Shown: positions 50,245-58,759 of the stretch, one piece after another
Position numbering within the stretch: the stretch's first letter is position 1
Layout: each line of letters starts with the position of its first letter
Assembly: GCA_900542085.1 (NCBI GenBank)
Contig: UQMK01000010.1
Coordinates: forward strand, 1-64,000
Origin: an uncultured Collinsella sp.
Lineage (GTDB): Bacteria; Actinomycetota; Coriobacteriia; Coriobacteriales; Coriobacteriaceae
DNA length: 64,000 bases
Direction of reading: 5' to 3'
Notes under the pieces: model-generated
Told to the model about the DNA's origin: nothing
Database searches by the model: none
What the model saw: only the letters and a program-made list of their open reading frames with translations
Program-made: the position numbers and the translations under genes

Positions 50245-51588
50245 CTAGTTGGCCATGACGCCTTCGGTCCAGGCCTCGACGTCCTCGATGCGCAGGACGT
50301 TGGCGACCTCGGCCACGCAGTCGACGCTGGCAAGCTCCGCGGCGGCAGCCTGGACGTCCTTCTCGAGTGCGCGGTGCGTCAGGAAGATGACCGAGCAGGC
50401 ATCGCTGACACCCGACTTGCCGTCCTCGACTTGGTCGATGAGCGAGATCGAAATGTTGTGCTTGGCAAAGATGTCGACCGTCTCGGACAGGGCGCCCACG
50501 CGGTCGGCGACCTTCAGGCGCACATAGTACTTGGTTTGGAGCTCGTCCATGGGCTTAAAGGCGAGGTTGTGACCATAGGGCTCAATCTCGGGCAGCGGAG
50601 CCACGCCCCGGCTGATCTGCTCGGAGAGCGACAGGATATCGCCCACGACGGCGCTCGCGGTGGGGAAGGAGCCTGCGCCGGCACCGTAGAACATGGTCTC
50701 GCCCACGGCGTCGCCCACTACGTAAACAGCGTTCATGGCGCCGTTGACCTTGGCAAGCATGTGGTCGGCGGGGATCAGCGTGGGATGCACGCGGACGTCG
50801 ACGCCGGCGTCGGTGTTGCGGGCGATGCCGAGCAGCTTAATGGTGTAGCCGAGCTCGCGGGCCTGGGCGATGTCCTCGGCGCCGATGGTGCGGATACCCT
50901 GCTGGTACACATCATCGGTGGTAACGCGGGTGCCAAAGCCGATGGAGGCGAGGATGGCCGTCTTGCTGGCGGCGTCGAAGCCGTCGACGTCGGCGGACGG
51001 GTCGGCCTCGGCATAGCCCTTGGCCTGCGCGTCGGCGAGCACGTCGGCGTAATCGGCGCCCTCGGCGTCCATGCGCGACAGGATATAGTTGGTGGTGCCG
51101 TTGAGGATGCCGGCGATGGTCAGGATCTTGTTGCCCACCAGGTCGTGCTCAAGCGTGCTCACGATGGGGATGCCGCCGCCGCAACTGGCCTCGCACTTAA
51201 TCTGCACGCCGCACGCACGCGCCTTCTCGGCAAGCGTCTCGACGTGACGGCCCAGCAGGGCCTTGTTGGCAGAGACGACGTGCTTGCCGTGCTCAAAGGC
51301 AGTGGTAAAGATCTCGGTTGCGGGATGCTCGCCGCCGATCAGCTCGACGACGATGTCGACGGCGGGGTCGGTGACGACGTCGTGCCAGTCACTCGTAAAG
51401 GCCTCGCGCTCAATGCCTGCCGATTCGGCCTGCTCCCAAGCAAGCGCGCAGGCGCGGGTCAGCTTAAGGTCGATGCCGTAGGCTGCCAGGTACTCATCGT
51501 GGTGGCTCTTGATCAGACGGGCCACGCCGCCGCCGACGGTTCCCAGACCGATGAGGCCGACGTTCACGGTGCGCAGGGGTTCGCTCAT
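50245..51588 (-). CDS. hom: Homoserine dehydrogenase
   Basis: NAD(P)-dependent reduction of aspartate semialdehyde to homoserine for threonine and methionine synthesis. 447 residues: VNVGLIGLGTVGGGVARLI (cofactor loop), SANKALLGRH, the signature region FGILNGTTNYIL-like IAGILNGTTNYILSRM, and EADPSADVDGFDAASK with the catalytic Lys/Asp area. The C-terminal ACT domain (about 350-440, YVRLKVADRVGALSETVDIF) allows threonine feedback. AAGGAG precedes the ATG. Monofunctional (no aspartokinase domain). A strong terminator follows. Confidence 0.95.
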   Translation of the reverse strand: MSEPLRTVNVGLIGLGTVGGGVARLIKSHHDEYLAAYGIDLKLTRACALAWEQAESAGIEREAFTSDWHDVVTDPAVDIVVELIGGEHPATEIFTTAFEHGKHVVSANKALLGRHVETLAEKARACGVQIKCEASCGGGIPIVSTLEHDLVGNKILTIAGILNGTTNYILSRMDAEGADYADVLADAQAKGYAEADPSADVDGFDAASKTAILASIGFGTRVTTDDVYQQGIRTIGAEDIAQARELGYTIKLLGIARNTDAGVDVRVHPTLIPADHMLAKVNGAMNAVYVVGDAVGETMFYGAGAGSFPTASAVVGDILSLSEQISRGVAPLPEIEPYGHNLAFKPMDELQTKYYVRLKVADRVGALSETVDIFAKHNISISLIDQVEDGKSGVSDACSVIFLTHRALEKDVQAAAAELASVDCVAEVANVLRIEDVEAWTEGVMAN

Positions 51589-51748
51589 AGATAGCTCCTT
51601 CGTGCATCTTATGGATGGATTAACCGCTTAAAGGTTGAGTGCATTCTAGCGTGAACCGAGGGCGCGTGCTCGCCAGTTAACAGGAGTCGCACAAAACGGC
51701 ACCCCCGAAACGCTGCGGAAACATTGGAAACATGCTCACTACATACGA

Positions 51749-51793
51749 CCTACAGCCTATGTGATTCAGGACGGCAAGTACATCGCCGCCTAG
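51749..51793 (+). pseudogene. C-terminal relic of a second LivJ-type binding protein
   Basis: Fourteen codons followed by TAG read PTAYVIQDGKYIAA, aligning without gaps to PTAYVITDGKYVQA at the end of the livJ gene 1.4 kb downstream (11 of 14 identical). No further homology is recognisable upstream in any frame. The simplest explanation is a tandem livJ duplicate of which all but the last few codons has been deleted. Note the short length, but the match includes the exact stop position. Confidence 0.65.
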
Positions 51794-52064
51794 GTGCGTA
51801 CAAAACGCGACCGGTGAGGCTGTTTTAATCAGGGCAGGGGCGCTTGTAACAGAATGGAAATATTACTTTCACACAATAAAGTGGCTAAACTGTATAAACC
51901 GATAGAAATACGCATAATTATGGATAAATGGACAAAGCAAAAGAAAAGTTGAAATAATCGCCACTTTTCTCAACTAAAGCGTCTACTATTTTGCGAACGC
52001 CGAACACGGCGAAGGATGGCCTGTCGGGTACCCGAAACCCGACGAGATTTGAGAGGAGAGCCGC
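51794..52064 (+). promoter_or_regulatory. livJ leader: AT-rich promoter region with 5'-UTR hairpins
   Basis: 51840-51990 is markedly AT-rich, in contrast to its surroundings, with TATAAA (51895-51900 area) and TACTAT near 51984 as possible -10 boxes but no clean -35. Downstream, CGCCG-AACA-CGGCG (51998-52011) and GTCGGGT-ACCCGAA-ACCCGAC (52023-52043) form two leader hairpins just before the livJ ribosome site (GAGAGGAG). Neither looks like a named riboswitch; leader control by amino-acid supply is possible. Confidence 0.45.
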
Positions 52065-53252
52065 ATGTCGAGCCTCACCGGTAAGTCATTGAACCCTGTT
52101 ATGAATCGCAGGAGCGTTATCGCGAGCGCAGCAGGTCTGGGGGCGATGTCCATTCTAGCTGGCTGCTCCTCCAACGGCGGCGACAGCGGTTCCGCGTCGG
52201 GCGACGCTTCGTTTAAGATTGGCACCATCGGCCCGCTGACCGGCGCCAACGCGTCCTACGGCAAGTCCGTTACCCAGGGTGTCGAGCTTGGCTGCAAGGA
52301 TTTCTCGACCAAGGAGCTGCCGCTTGCCAGCAAGGCCGAGGATGACCAGGCCGACGGCGAGAAGGCCGTCAACGCCTTCAACACCCTGCTCGACTGGGGC
52401 ATGCAGGCCCTCGTCGGTCCGACCACCACGGGTGCGTCGGTTGCCGTTGCCGCAGAGTGCGGTAACGACCCCAAGACGTTCATGATCACCCCGTCCGCGT
52501 CCTCCGAGGACGTCACCGACGGCAAGGATTGCGTCTTCCAGGTTTGCTTCACCGACCCCAACCAGGGTGTCAACGCTGCCAAGTTCCTGGCAGAGAAATA
52601 TGCGGACGAGAAGTTCGTGCTGTTCTATAACTCCGGCGACGCCTATTCTTCGGGCATCGCAGATTCCTTTAAGGCCCAGGCCGCTGAGTCCAAGCTCGAG
52701 ATTGTCGACGAGGAGACCTTTAAGGACGACTCCGCCACGAGCTTTACCAACCAGCTGACCAAGGCCAAGCAGGCCGGCGCCACCATGATCTTTGCGCCGA
52801 TCTACTACACGCCGGCGTCCGTCCTGCTCAAGAACGCCAAGGACATGGGCTACGACGTCAAGATGATGGGCTGCGATGGCATGGACGGCATCCTGGGCGT
52901 TGAGGGTTTCGACACCTCTCTTGCCGAGGGTCTGCTGCTCATGACCCCGTTCTCCGCCGACGACGAGAAGAACGCCGACTTCGTTAACGCTTACAAGGAT
53001 AAGTACGGCGATACCCCCGACCAGTTTGCCGCCGACGCCTACGACGGCGTGCACGCGGTGGCCGAGGCCGTCAAGGAGGCCGGTCTTGGTGTCGACGCCG
53101 ATCCGACCGAGGCCGCCGAGAAACTGTCGAAGGCTATGCTCAAGATTACCGTTGACGGTCTGACCGGTAAGCTCACCTGGAACGATAAGGGTCAGGTCCA
53201 GAAGGAGCCCACGGCGTACGTCATCACCGACGGCAAGTACGTACAGGCCTAA
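52065..53252 (+). CDS. livJ: Branched-chain amino acid ABC transporter, substrate-binding lipoprotein
   Basis: 395 residues. The N-terminus combines an RR pair (NRRSVIASAAG) with a lipobox LAGC (Cys34), so it is a lipoprotein that may go through Tat or Sec. The mature part is the two-lobed type I periplasmic-binding fold (IGPLTGANASYGKSVTQGVE, then DDQADGEKAV, TTTGASVAVA). It delivers leucine/isoleucine/valine or a related amino acid to LivHMGF. GAGAGGAG precedes the ATG. First gene of the operon. A hairpin between it and livH probably keeps this protein in excess. Confidence 0.92.
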   Translation: MSSLTGKSLNPVMNRRSVIASAAGLGAMSILAGCSSNGGDSGSASGDASFKIGTIGPLTGANASYGKSVTQGVELGCKDFSTKELPLASKAEDDQADGEKAVNAFNTLLDWGMQALVGPTTTGASVAVAAECGNDPKTFMITPSASSEDVTDGKDCVFQVCFTDPNQGVNAAKFLAEKYADEKFVLFYNSGDAYSSGIADSFKAQAAESKLEIVDEETFKDDSATSFTNQLTKAKQAGATMIFAPIYYTPASVLLKNAKDMGYDVKMMGCDGMDGILGVEGFDTSLAEGLLLMTPFSADDEKNADFVNAYKDKYGDTPDQFAADAYDGVHAVAEAVKEAGLGVDADPTEAAEKLSKAMLKITVDGLTGKLTWNDKGQVQKEPTAYVITDGKYVQA

Positions 53253-53284
53253 TAGGCCGCCTTACATAGAGCGGTTTTGATCCC

Positions 53285-53314
53285 AAGCAGGGGAGGTTTT
53301 GGCCTTCCCTGCTT
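53285..53314 (+). promoter_or_regulatory. Intra-operon hairpin between livJ and livH
   Basis: AAGCAGGGGAGG (53285-53296) pairs with CCTTCCCTGCTT (53303-53314), 12 bp with one wobble and loop TTTTGG. It lies in the 139-bp gap after livJ, where such hairpins in transporter operons cause partial termination or protect the upstream mRNA, giving more binding protein than permease. Function inferred from position. Confidence 0.6.
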
Positions 53315-53391
53315 GCTTGGTATCTAGGGACGATGTAACGTCCCTGTTTCATACATCAACTGGAAACCTATTCGAAAGGGGGATGTGGAAC

Positions 53392-54273
53392 ATGACGGTC
53401 TTTATCCAATACCTGGTCAACGGCCTGTCCATGGGCAGCGTCTACGCCATCATCGCGTTGGGCTACACCATGGTCTACGGTATCGCCAAGATGCTCAACT
53501 TCGCTCACGGCGACGTCATCATGGTCGGTGCCTATGTCTCGTTCTGCGCCACGTCGTATCTCGGCCTCCCGGGCTGGGCATCTGTAGTTCTCTCTTGTGT
53601 GGCCTGCACGGTTCTCGGTGTTCTCATTGAGGGTCTGGCCTATAAGCCGCTGCGCCAAGCAGGCCCGCTGGCCGTTCTGATCACGGCTATCGGCGTGTCT
53701 TACTTCCTGCAGAACGCCGCGCAGCTTCTGTGGGGCGCCACGCCCAAGAACTTCACTTCGCTCGTCACCTTCCAGGTGCCGGAGTTCTTGGCCAAGTTCA
53801 ACGTAAGCGCCGTCTCGCTCGTCACCATCGTCGCCTGCCTGGTTATCATGGCCGGCCTGATGTTCTTTACAGGTAAGACCAAGATGGGCAAAGCCATGCG
53901 CGCCGTGTCCGAGGACAAGGCCGCCGCTCAGCTCATGGGCATCAACGTCAACCGCACCATCTCGATGACGTTTGCCATCGGCTCTGCCCTTGCCGCCATC
54001 GCCGGCGTGCTGCTGTGCTCCTACTCGCCGGTGCTGCAGCCCACGACGGGCGCCATGCCTGGCATCAAGGCCTTCGACGCCGCCGTCTTCGGTGGCATCG
54101 GTTCCATCCCCGGCGCCTTTGTCGGCGGTATTCTCATCGGCATCATCGAGGCGATGGCGCAGGCTTACATTTCCACGAGCCTTGCCAACTCTATCGTCTT
54201 TGGTGTTTTGATCATCGTCCTGCTCGTCAAGCCTGCCGGCCTCTTGGGCAAGTACGTCCCCGAGAAGGTGTAG
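53392..54273 (+). CDS. livH: Branched-chain amino acid ABC transporter permease LivH
   Basis: About 293 residues with eight membrane segments. Family features: FIQYLVNGLSMGSVYAIIAL at the start, TMVYGIAKMLNFAHGDVIMV, and the EAA-like cytoplasmic loop GKAMRAVSEDKAAAQLMGIN that contacts the ATPase. The ATG at 53392 (MTVFIQYL) has AAAGGGGG at suitable distance; the ATG at 53383 lies too close to it. The next gene follows directly after the stop. Confidence 0.93.
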   Translation: MTVFIQYLVNGLSMGSVYAIIALGYTMVYGIAKMLNFAHGDVIMVGAYVSFCATSYLGLPGWASVVLSCVACTVLGVLIEGLAYKPLRQAGPLAVLITAIGVSYFLQNAAQLLWGATPKNFTSLVTFQVPEFLAKFNVSAVSLVTIVACLVIMAGLMFFTGKTKMGKAMRAVSEDKAAAQLMGINVNRTISMTFAIGSALAAIAGVLLCSYSPVLQPTTGAMPGIKAFDAAVFGGIGSIPGAFVGGILIGIIEAMAQAYISTSLANSIVFGVLIIVLLVKPAGLLGKYVPEKV

Positions 54274-55362
54274 GTGAGCGTTATGAAGTTTCTTAAAGAT
54301 AAGCAGACGCGTCACGACTTTGTCACGTACGCCATGTGCATCGTGGCCTTCGCCATCGTGTTCTTTATGCAGTCGAGCCACATGATTCCGCGCATGATCG
54401 CCGGTCAGCTGGTTCCTATTACGGCCTACATCGTCATGGCCATTTCCCTCAACCTTGTCGTCGGCATCGCGGGCGACCTGTCGCTGGGCCATGCGGGCTT
54501 TATGAGTGTCGGTGCCTACACGGGCATCGTCACCGCGGTCGCCCTCGAGAGCGCCGTTCCCTCCGATCCTGTGCGCCTTATCATCAGCATCGTGGTCGGC
54601 GCCATCGCCGCTGCCATCTTGGGCTTCTTGATTGGTATCCCGGTCCTGCGCCTGAGCGGCGACTATCTGGCCATCGTGACCCTGGCTTTTGGCGAGATCA
54701 TCAAAGAGATCGTCACCTGCCTCATTGTGGGCGTCGACTCCCGCGGCCTGCACGTGATTTTTAACATCACGGGCAACTCTACGATCGACGACCTGCACCT
54801 GCTCGAGGACGGCACCGCCATCATCAAGGGCGCCCAGGGCGCCTCGGGCGTGTCGACGTACTCGACCTTCCTCGCCGGTGCCATCCTGGTCATGGTCGCA
54901 CTCGTGATCGTGCTCAACCTGGTCCGCAGCCGTACCGGCCGTGCCATTATGGCCGTGCGCGATAACAAGATTGCAGCCGAGTCCGTAGGCATCTCCGTCA
55001 CGGAGTACCGCATGATCGCCTTCGTGGTTTCCGCTGCCCTCGCCGGTGCTGCCGGAGCTCTCTTCGGCGGTAACTTCTCGCAGCTCTCCGCCACCAAGTT
55101 CGACTTCAACACGTCGATCCTCATTCTGGTGTTCGTGGTCCTGGGCGGCCTGGGCAACATGCGCGGTTCCGTCATCGCGGCGGCGTTGCTCACGGTGCTT
55201 CCCGAGCTGCTCCGTCAGTTCTCGGACTACCGCATGCTCATCTACGCCATCGTGTTGATCCTGGTCATGATCTTTACCAACAACCCGCAGCTCAAGGCGT
55301 TCTTCGCACGCGTCAAGGACCGCTTTGCTTCCAAGAAGGAGGTGGCAGCCGATGCCCAGTAA
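54274..55362 (+). CDS. livM: Branched-chain amino acid ABC transporter permease LivM
   Basis: 362 residues, about nine membrane segments. Conserved stretches: LNLVVGIAGDLSLGHAGFMS, GDYLAIVTLAFGEIIKEIV, and the coupling loop GRAIMAVRDNKIAAESVGI. The GTG at 54274 directly after the livH stop is given; an ATG three codons later (54283) is equally possible. livG starts 11 bases before its end. Forms the heterodimeric channel with LivH. Confidence 0.92.
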   Translation: MSVMKFLKDKQTRHDFVTYAMCIVAFAIVFFMQSSHMIPRMIAGQLVPITAYIVMAISLNLVVGIAGDLSLGHAGFMSVGAYTGIVTAVALESAVPSDPVRLIISIVVGAIAAAILGFLIGIPVLRLSGDYLAIVTLAFGEIIKEIVTCLIVGVDSRGLHVIFNITGNSTIDDLHLLEDGTAIIKGAQGASGVSTYSTFLAGAILVMVALVIVLNLVRSRTGRAIMAVRDNKIAAESVGISVTEYRMIAFVVSAALAGAAGALFGGNFSQLSATKFDFNTSILILVFVVLGGLGNMRGSVIAAALLTVLPELLRQFSDYRMLIYAIVLILVMIFTNNPQLKAFFARVKDRFASKKEVAADAQ

Positions 55363-56212
55363 ATTTGAGTTCAACAAGGGCAAGATGGTCCCGTATCCTT
55401 CTGGCGCCATCGTTCCCGACCGTGACCTGGGCGAGCGCCCGGCACTCGAGTGCATCCACCTGGGCATTGAGTTCGGTGGCCTTAAGGCAGTCGACGACTT
55501 TAGCCTGACTATCGGCAAGACCGAGATCGCCGGTCTGATCGGTCCCAACGGCGCCGGTAAGACCACGGTCTTCAACCTGCTCACCAAGGTGTACCAGCCC
55601 ACGCACGGCACCATCCTGCTCGACGGTGAGGACACTTCAGGCAAGTCGGTCTATCAGGTCAACCGTATGGGCATCGCCCGTACCTTCCAGAACATCCGCC
55701 TGTTCAACACCATGACGGTGGAGGATAACGTTAAGGTCGGTCTGCACAATCAGGAGCGCTATTCCGGTTTTGAGGGCGTGCTGCGCCTGCCGACGTACTG
55801 GAAGCACGAGAAGGCTGCTCACGAGCGCGCCATGGAGCTGCTGTCCATCTTTGATATGGAACATCTGGCAAACGAACAGGCCGGCTCGCTGCCTTACGGC
55901 GCTCAGCGCCGCCTGGAGATCGTCCGTGCACTTGCCACCAATCCCAAGCTGCTGCTGCTCGACGAGCCTGCCGCCGGCATGAATCCGTCCGAGACCGCAG
56001 AGCTCATGGAGAATATCGTCAAGATCCGCGACACCTTTGGCATTGCCATCATGCTTATCGAGCATGATATGTCACTCGTTATGAACATCTGCGAGGGCAT
56101 CTGCGTGCTCAACTTTGGTAAGGTCATTGCCAAGGGCACGGCTGAGGAAATCCAGAACAACGACGCCGTTATCGAGGCATATCTGGGCAAGCAGGATAAG
56201 GGGAAGAACTAA
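55352..56212 (+). CDS. livG: Branched-chain amino acid ABC transporter ATPase LivG
   Basis: 286 residues. Walker A GPNGAGKTT, Q-loop FQNIRLFNTMTVEDN, a signature variant LPYGAQRRLEI, which is the LivG-type replacement of LSGGQ, and Walker B LLLLDEPAAGMNPSE. About 30 residues precede the core, unlike typical 255-residue LivG. The ATG at 55352 follows AAGGAGGTG and overlaps livM by 11 bases. Works with LivF on the LivHM channel. Confidence 0.94.
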   Translation: MPSKFEFNKGKMVPYPSGAIVPDRDLGERPALECIHLGIEFGGLKAVDDFSLTIGKTEIAGLIGPNGAGKTTVFNLLTKVYQPTHGTILLDGEDTSGKSVYQVNRMGIARTFQNIRLFNTMTVEDNVKVGLHNQERYSGFEGVLRLPTYWKHEKAAHERAMELLSIFDMEHLANEQAGSLPYGAQRRLEIVRALATNPKLLLLDEPAAGMNPSETAELMENIVKIRDTFGIAIMLIEHDMSLVMNICEGICVLNFGKVIAKGTAEEIQNNDAVIEAYLGKQDKGKN

Positions 56213-56926
56213 ATGGCAGAGCCGATGCTTTCCGTCTACAACATCAACGTCTGGTACGGCGCTATCCACGCCATCAAGGACATCTCCTTTAACGTCAACG
56301 AGGGTGAGATCGTGGCCTTGATTGGTGCCAACGGCGCCGGTAAGTCCACAACGCTTAAAACCGTCTCGGGCCTGCTGCGTTCCAAGACCGGCTCCATTAA
56401 GTTTATGGGCGAGGACATTACCCATACGCCTGCCGACAAGCTGGTGGGCAAGGGCCTGGCCCAGGTCCCCGAGGGCCGTCGCGCCTTTTTGCAGATGACG
56501 GTCGAGGAGAACCTGGAGATGGGTGCCTACACGCAGCCCAAGTCCACAGTTGCTCCGGGCCTTGAGCGCGTCTACGAGCAGTTCCCGCGCCTTAAGGAGC
56601 GCCGTCGCCAGGTCGCCGGCACCCTTTCGGGCGGCGAGCAGCAGATGCTCGTTATGGGCCGCGCCCTTATGAGCAACCCCAAGCTGCTCATGCTCGACGA
56701 GCCTTCCATGGGCCTGGCGCCGATTCTGATTGAGCAGATCTTCCAGATTGTCGAGGACCTGCACAAGGCCGGCACCACGGTGCTTCTGGTCGAGCAAAAC
56801 GCACAGATGGCGCTTTCCATCGCCACGCGCGGTTACGTGCTCGAGACCGGCAAGATCACCATGACCGGCACCGGCCAAGAACTGCTCCACGACGACAACG
56901 TGCGTAAAGCCTACCTGGGCGGTTAG
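56213..56926 (+). CDS. livF: Branched-chain amino acid ABC transporter ATPase LivF
   Basis: 237 residues. Walker A GANGAGKST, the LivF-typical VPEGRRAFLQMTVEENLEMG, signature LSGGEQQMLVMGRAL and Walker B LLMLDEPSMGLAPI. It starts on the base after the livG stop and completes the five-gene livJHMGF operon. A perfect hairpin follows four bases after its stop codon. Confidence 0.95.
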   Translation: MAEPMLSVYNINVWYGAIHAIKDISFNVNEGEIVALIGANGAGKSTTLKTVSGLLRSKTGSIKFMGEDITHTPADKLVGKGLAQVPEGRRAFLQMTVEENLEMGAYTQPKSTVAPGLERVYEQFPRLKERRRQVAGTLSGGEQQMLVMGRALMSNPKLLMLDEPSMGLAPILIEQIFQIVEDLHKAGTTVLLVEQNAQMALSIATRGYVLETGKITMTGTGQELLHDDNVRKAYLGG

Positions 56927-56929
56927 ATA

Positions 56930-56957
56930 GTTACGGCGTTTTTCCAAACGCCGTAAC
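56930..56957 (+). terminator. Perfect 12-bp hairpin after livF
   Basis: GTTACGGCGTTT (56930-56941) and AAACGCCGTAAC (56946-56957) pair perfectly with a TTCC tetraloop. No T-tract follows, so termination may need Rho or the structured repeat just downstream. Confidence 0.7.
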
Positions 56958-56970
56958 CAGCCGACGCTGC

Positions 56971-57118
56971 AAGCCCGCCAGAGCGGCAATCTGCCTTTCA
57001 ACTTCGGCGGCATGACCAGAAGGTCAATGCCGCCTCGTTTCAAGGCACCTTGCTCGCTCTGGCGGGCTTTCGCTGTCGTTGCCAAAACATCGGCGTTGTG
57101 GCAGATGCCAACGACTAC
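56971..57118 (+). repeat. Structured dispersed repeat, copy B
   Basis: A 15-bp perfect outer stem, AAGCCCGCCAGAGCG (56971-56985) with CGCTCTGGCGGGCTT (57055-57069), encloses the hairpin 57006-57034 with core GACC-AGAA-GGTC. After it come CGCTGTCG, GTCGTTG/CAACGAC (7 bp) and ACATCGGCGTTG shared with copy A. GGCAATCTGCC (inside the outer stem) could also pair with GGCAGATGCC (57100-57109, outside it), which would make a pseudoknot. Stem changes between copies A and B are compensated. It lies between livF and cutC. No reading frame accounts for it. Confidence 0.7.
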
Positions 57119-57125
57119 CCCCTTT

Positions 57126-57194
57126 AAGTTGCGGTGGAATAGGGACTAAATGGGAACCTCAGAGGCCAAAACAGTCCCTATTCCACCGCAACTT
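57126..57194. repeat. 22-bp perfect inverted repeat (palindrome after repeat copy B)
   Basis: Arms 57126-57147 and 57173-57194 are perfect 22-base reverse complements (arm contains TTGCGGTGGAATAGGGACT), loop 25 bases. It directly follows structured repeat copy B, as 219-286 follows copy A, yet the arm sequences are unrelated. The AGGGAC within the arm resembles the GGGACAGG core of the REP-like elements at 8287 and 23234. Confidence 0.85.
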
Positions 57195-57250
57195 CATGGA
57201 GGCGTGCGACAATGCCCATCGGAAAACGTTTGTCATCTGGGGGTCTATCT

Positions 57251-57928
57251 ATGCTGTACGAGTTTTGTGCCGAGAACTTTGAGCGAGTGCCGGCGGCTAT
57301 CGATGCCGGTGCAAGGCGTATCGAACTTTGTGACAACCTTGCCGTCGGTGGTACTACGCCCTCGGCTGGCGTTATCAGCGCTACGGTCAGCTATGCTCAC
57401 GAGCATGACGCGCGAGTGATGTGCATGATCCGTCCGCGTGGCGGCGACTTTCACTACAACCAGGACGAGCTGCGCATGATGGAGGTGGATTTGGGCCTTG
57501 CCGTGAGTGCGGGCGTCGACGGCTTGGTCTTTGGCTGCTGCAAACCCTGCGCTGGCGGATGGGCACTCGATGAGCTTACACTCGGCGCCCTCGTGATGGC
57601 TGCGGGCTGCGCGACCGAGGAGTGCAAGCGTGAGCCCATCGACATCACCTTCCACATGGCCTTTGACCAGCTCTCGCTCGAGGCTCAGCTCGATGCCGTC
57701 GACACACTCGCCGACTGCGGCATCACGCGCATCCTGACACATGGTGGCGCTGCCGGAACGTCGATCGAGGACAATCTGGAGCACCTATCGCGTCTTGTCG
57801 AGTATGCGGGCGACCGCCTGACCATCCTTCCCGGCGGCGGCATTTCCACGGCCAACCGCGATACCGTGGCGGCGGCATTGGGCGTCTCCGAGCTCCATGG
57901 CACCAAGATCGTGCCGCTGGAGGCGTAA
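57251..57928 (+). CDS. cutC: CutC family protein
   Basis: A 225-residue TIM-barrel protein: YEFCAENFERVPAAIDAGAR, RIELCDNLAVGGTTPSAG, MIRPRGGDFHYNQDELRMM, ITFHMAFDQ and GITRILTHGGAAGT are the CutC signatures. The family was named for copper homeostasis, but its biochemical role is unresolved. I prefer the ATG at 57251 (MLYEFCAEN), with GGGGG seven bases upstream; an ATG at 57212, behind GGAGG, would add 13 residues. It is followed after three bases by the HIT-like gene, so the two are cotranscribed. Confidence 0.88.
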   Translation: MLYEFCAENFERVPAAIDAGARRIELCDNLAVGGTTPSAGVISATVSYAHEHDARVMCMIRPRGGDFHYNQDELRMMEVDLGLAVSAGVDGLVFGCCKPCAGGWALDELTLGALVMAAGCATEECKREPIDITFHMAFDQLSLEAQLDAVDTLADCGITRILTHGGAAGTSIEDNLEHLSRLVEYAGDRLTILPGGGISTANRDTVAAALGVSELHGTKIVPLEA

Positions 57929-57931
57929 CCC

Positions 57932-58729
57932 GTGGCGCTGGTATTTGACGTTCAGCAGGCGAGCGGCAAGCCCGACGACAACCGGCGCCCTGGCACCGCG
58001 TGCCCCTTTTGCGATACCGAGGGACTCGCCAATATCATCCGGCGCGACGGCGACTGCATCTGGCTCGAGAATAAGTTCAAAACCCTGCGCGCCACCCGTC
58101 AAACCGTGCTGATCGAGTCAGCCGATCACGATGCCGACCTGGCGACCTATGAGCCAGATGAACTCCACCATGTGATGAGGTTTGCCCTGGATTGCTGGCA
58201 GCAGATGATCGATTCGCAGCAGTATCGAAGCGTGCTGATGTACAAGAACAAGGGTCCGCTCTCGGGCGGTAGTCTCGTTCATCCGCACATGCAGATTGTG
58301 GGTCTGGAGCAGGAGGACGGTTATGCTTCGCTGACTTCCGCCAATTTCGAAGGCATCAATGTCTGGCAACAGGGGAGAATCGCGGTCAACATCTCAACTG
58401 AACCGATCATGGGGTTCTTTGAGATCAACGTTTCAGCCCCGCAGGGAATCGCCGCCAGCGATGACACAAGAGACCAAGCCGAGGCGGATTTCTTCGCCGA
58501 TGCGATCCAGGTAGCTCTGCGCTATATCCTGAACGAGCACCACGGTGGTCGCGCAGAGTCGTACAACCTGTTCTTCTATCACCTGGGCGGTCGGACCATT
58601 GCCAAGGCGCTGCCGCGTTGGGTGGTTTCGCCCTACTTTGTCGGTTATCGTTTGGCCCAGGTCAATGCCGAGACAACGCTCGATATCGATGCTGAGCGCC
58701 TGCGTGCGCATCTGGAAACGCTCGTATAG
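57932..58729 (+). CDS. HIT-superfamily protein (DUF4931 / galactose-1-phosphate uridylyltransferase-like)
   Basis: 265 residues from a GTG at 57932, three bases after cutC. CPFC near residue 24 and the HIT-type active-site motif HPHMQIVG (about 118-125, H-x-H-x-Q) are present, as in GalT-like nucleotidyltransferases. A second His-rich part (ESYNLFFYHLGGRTIAK) and a C-terminal domain follow. No second CxxC pair is obvious. It may act as a nucleotidyl transferase or hydrolase on a sugar phosphate; substrate unknown. Cotranscription with CutC gives no firm clue. Confidence 0.8.
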   Translation: MALVFDVQQASGKPDDNRRPGTACPFCDTEGLANIIRRDGDCIWLENKFKTLRATRQTVLIESADHDADLATYEPDELHHVMRFALDCWQQMIDSQQYRSVLMYKNKGPLSGGSLVHPHMQIVGLEQEDGYASLTSANFEGINVWQQGRIAVNISTEPIMGFFEINVSAPQGIAASDDTRDQAEADFFADAIQVALRYILNEHHGGRAESYNLFFYHLGGRTIAKALPRWVVSPYFVGYRLAQVNAETTLDIDAERLRAHLETLV

Positions 58730-58759
58730 CAAGACTAACACCCGTGTAATGCGGACAGT

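Noticed and set aside
53368..55644. A 758-codon minus-strand frame antisense to livH/livM/livG
   Set aside because: Asp/Gly/His/Arg-rich shadow composition; the plus strand holds three clear transporter genes.
56971..57118. Structured repeat copy B as a tRNA, tmRNA or known riboswitch
   Set aside because: No cloverleaf, no CCA end, no anticodon arm, and no conserved core of a riboswitch I know. It lies after the livF stop instead of before an obviously regulated gene.
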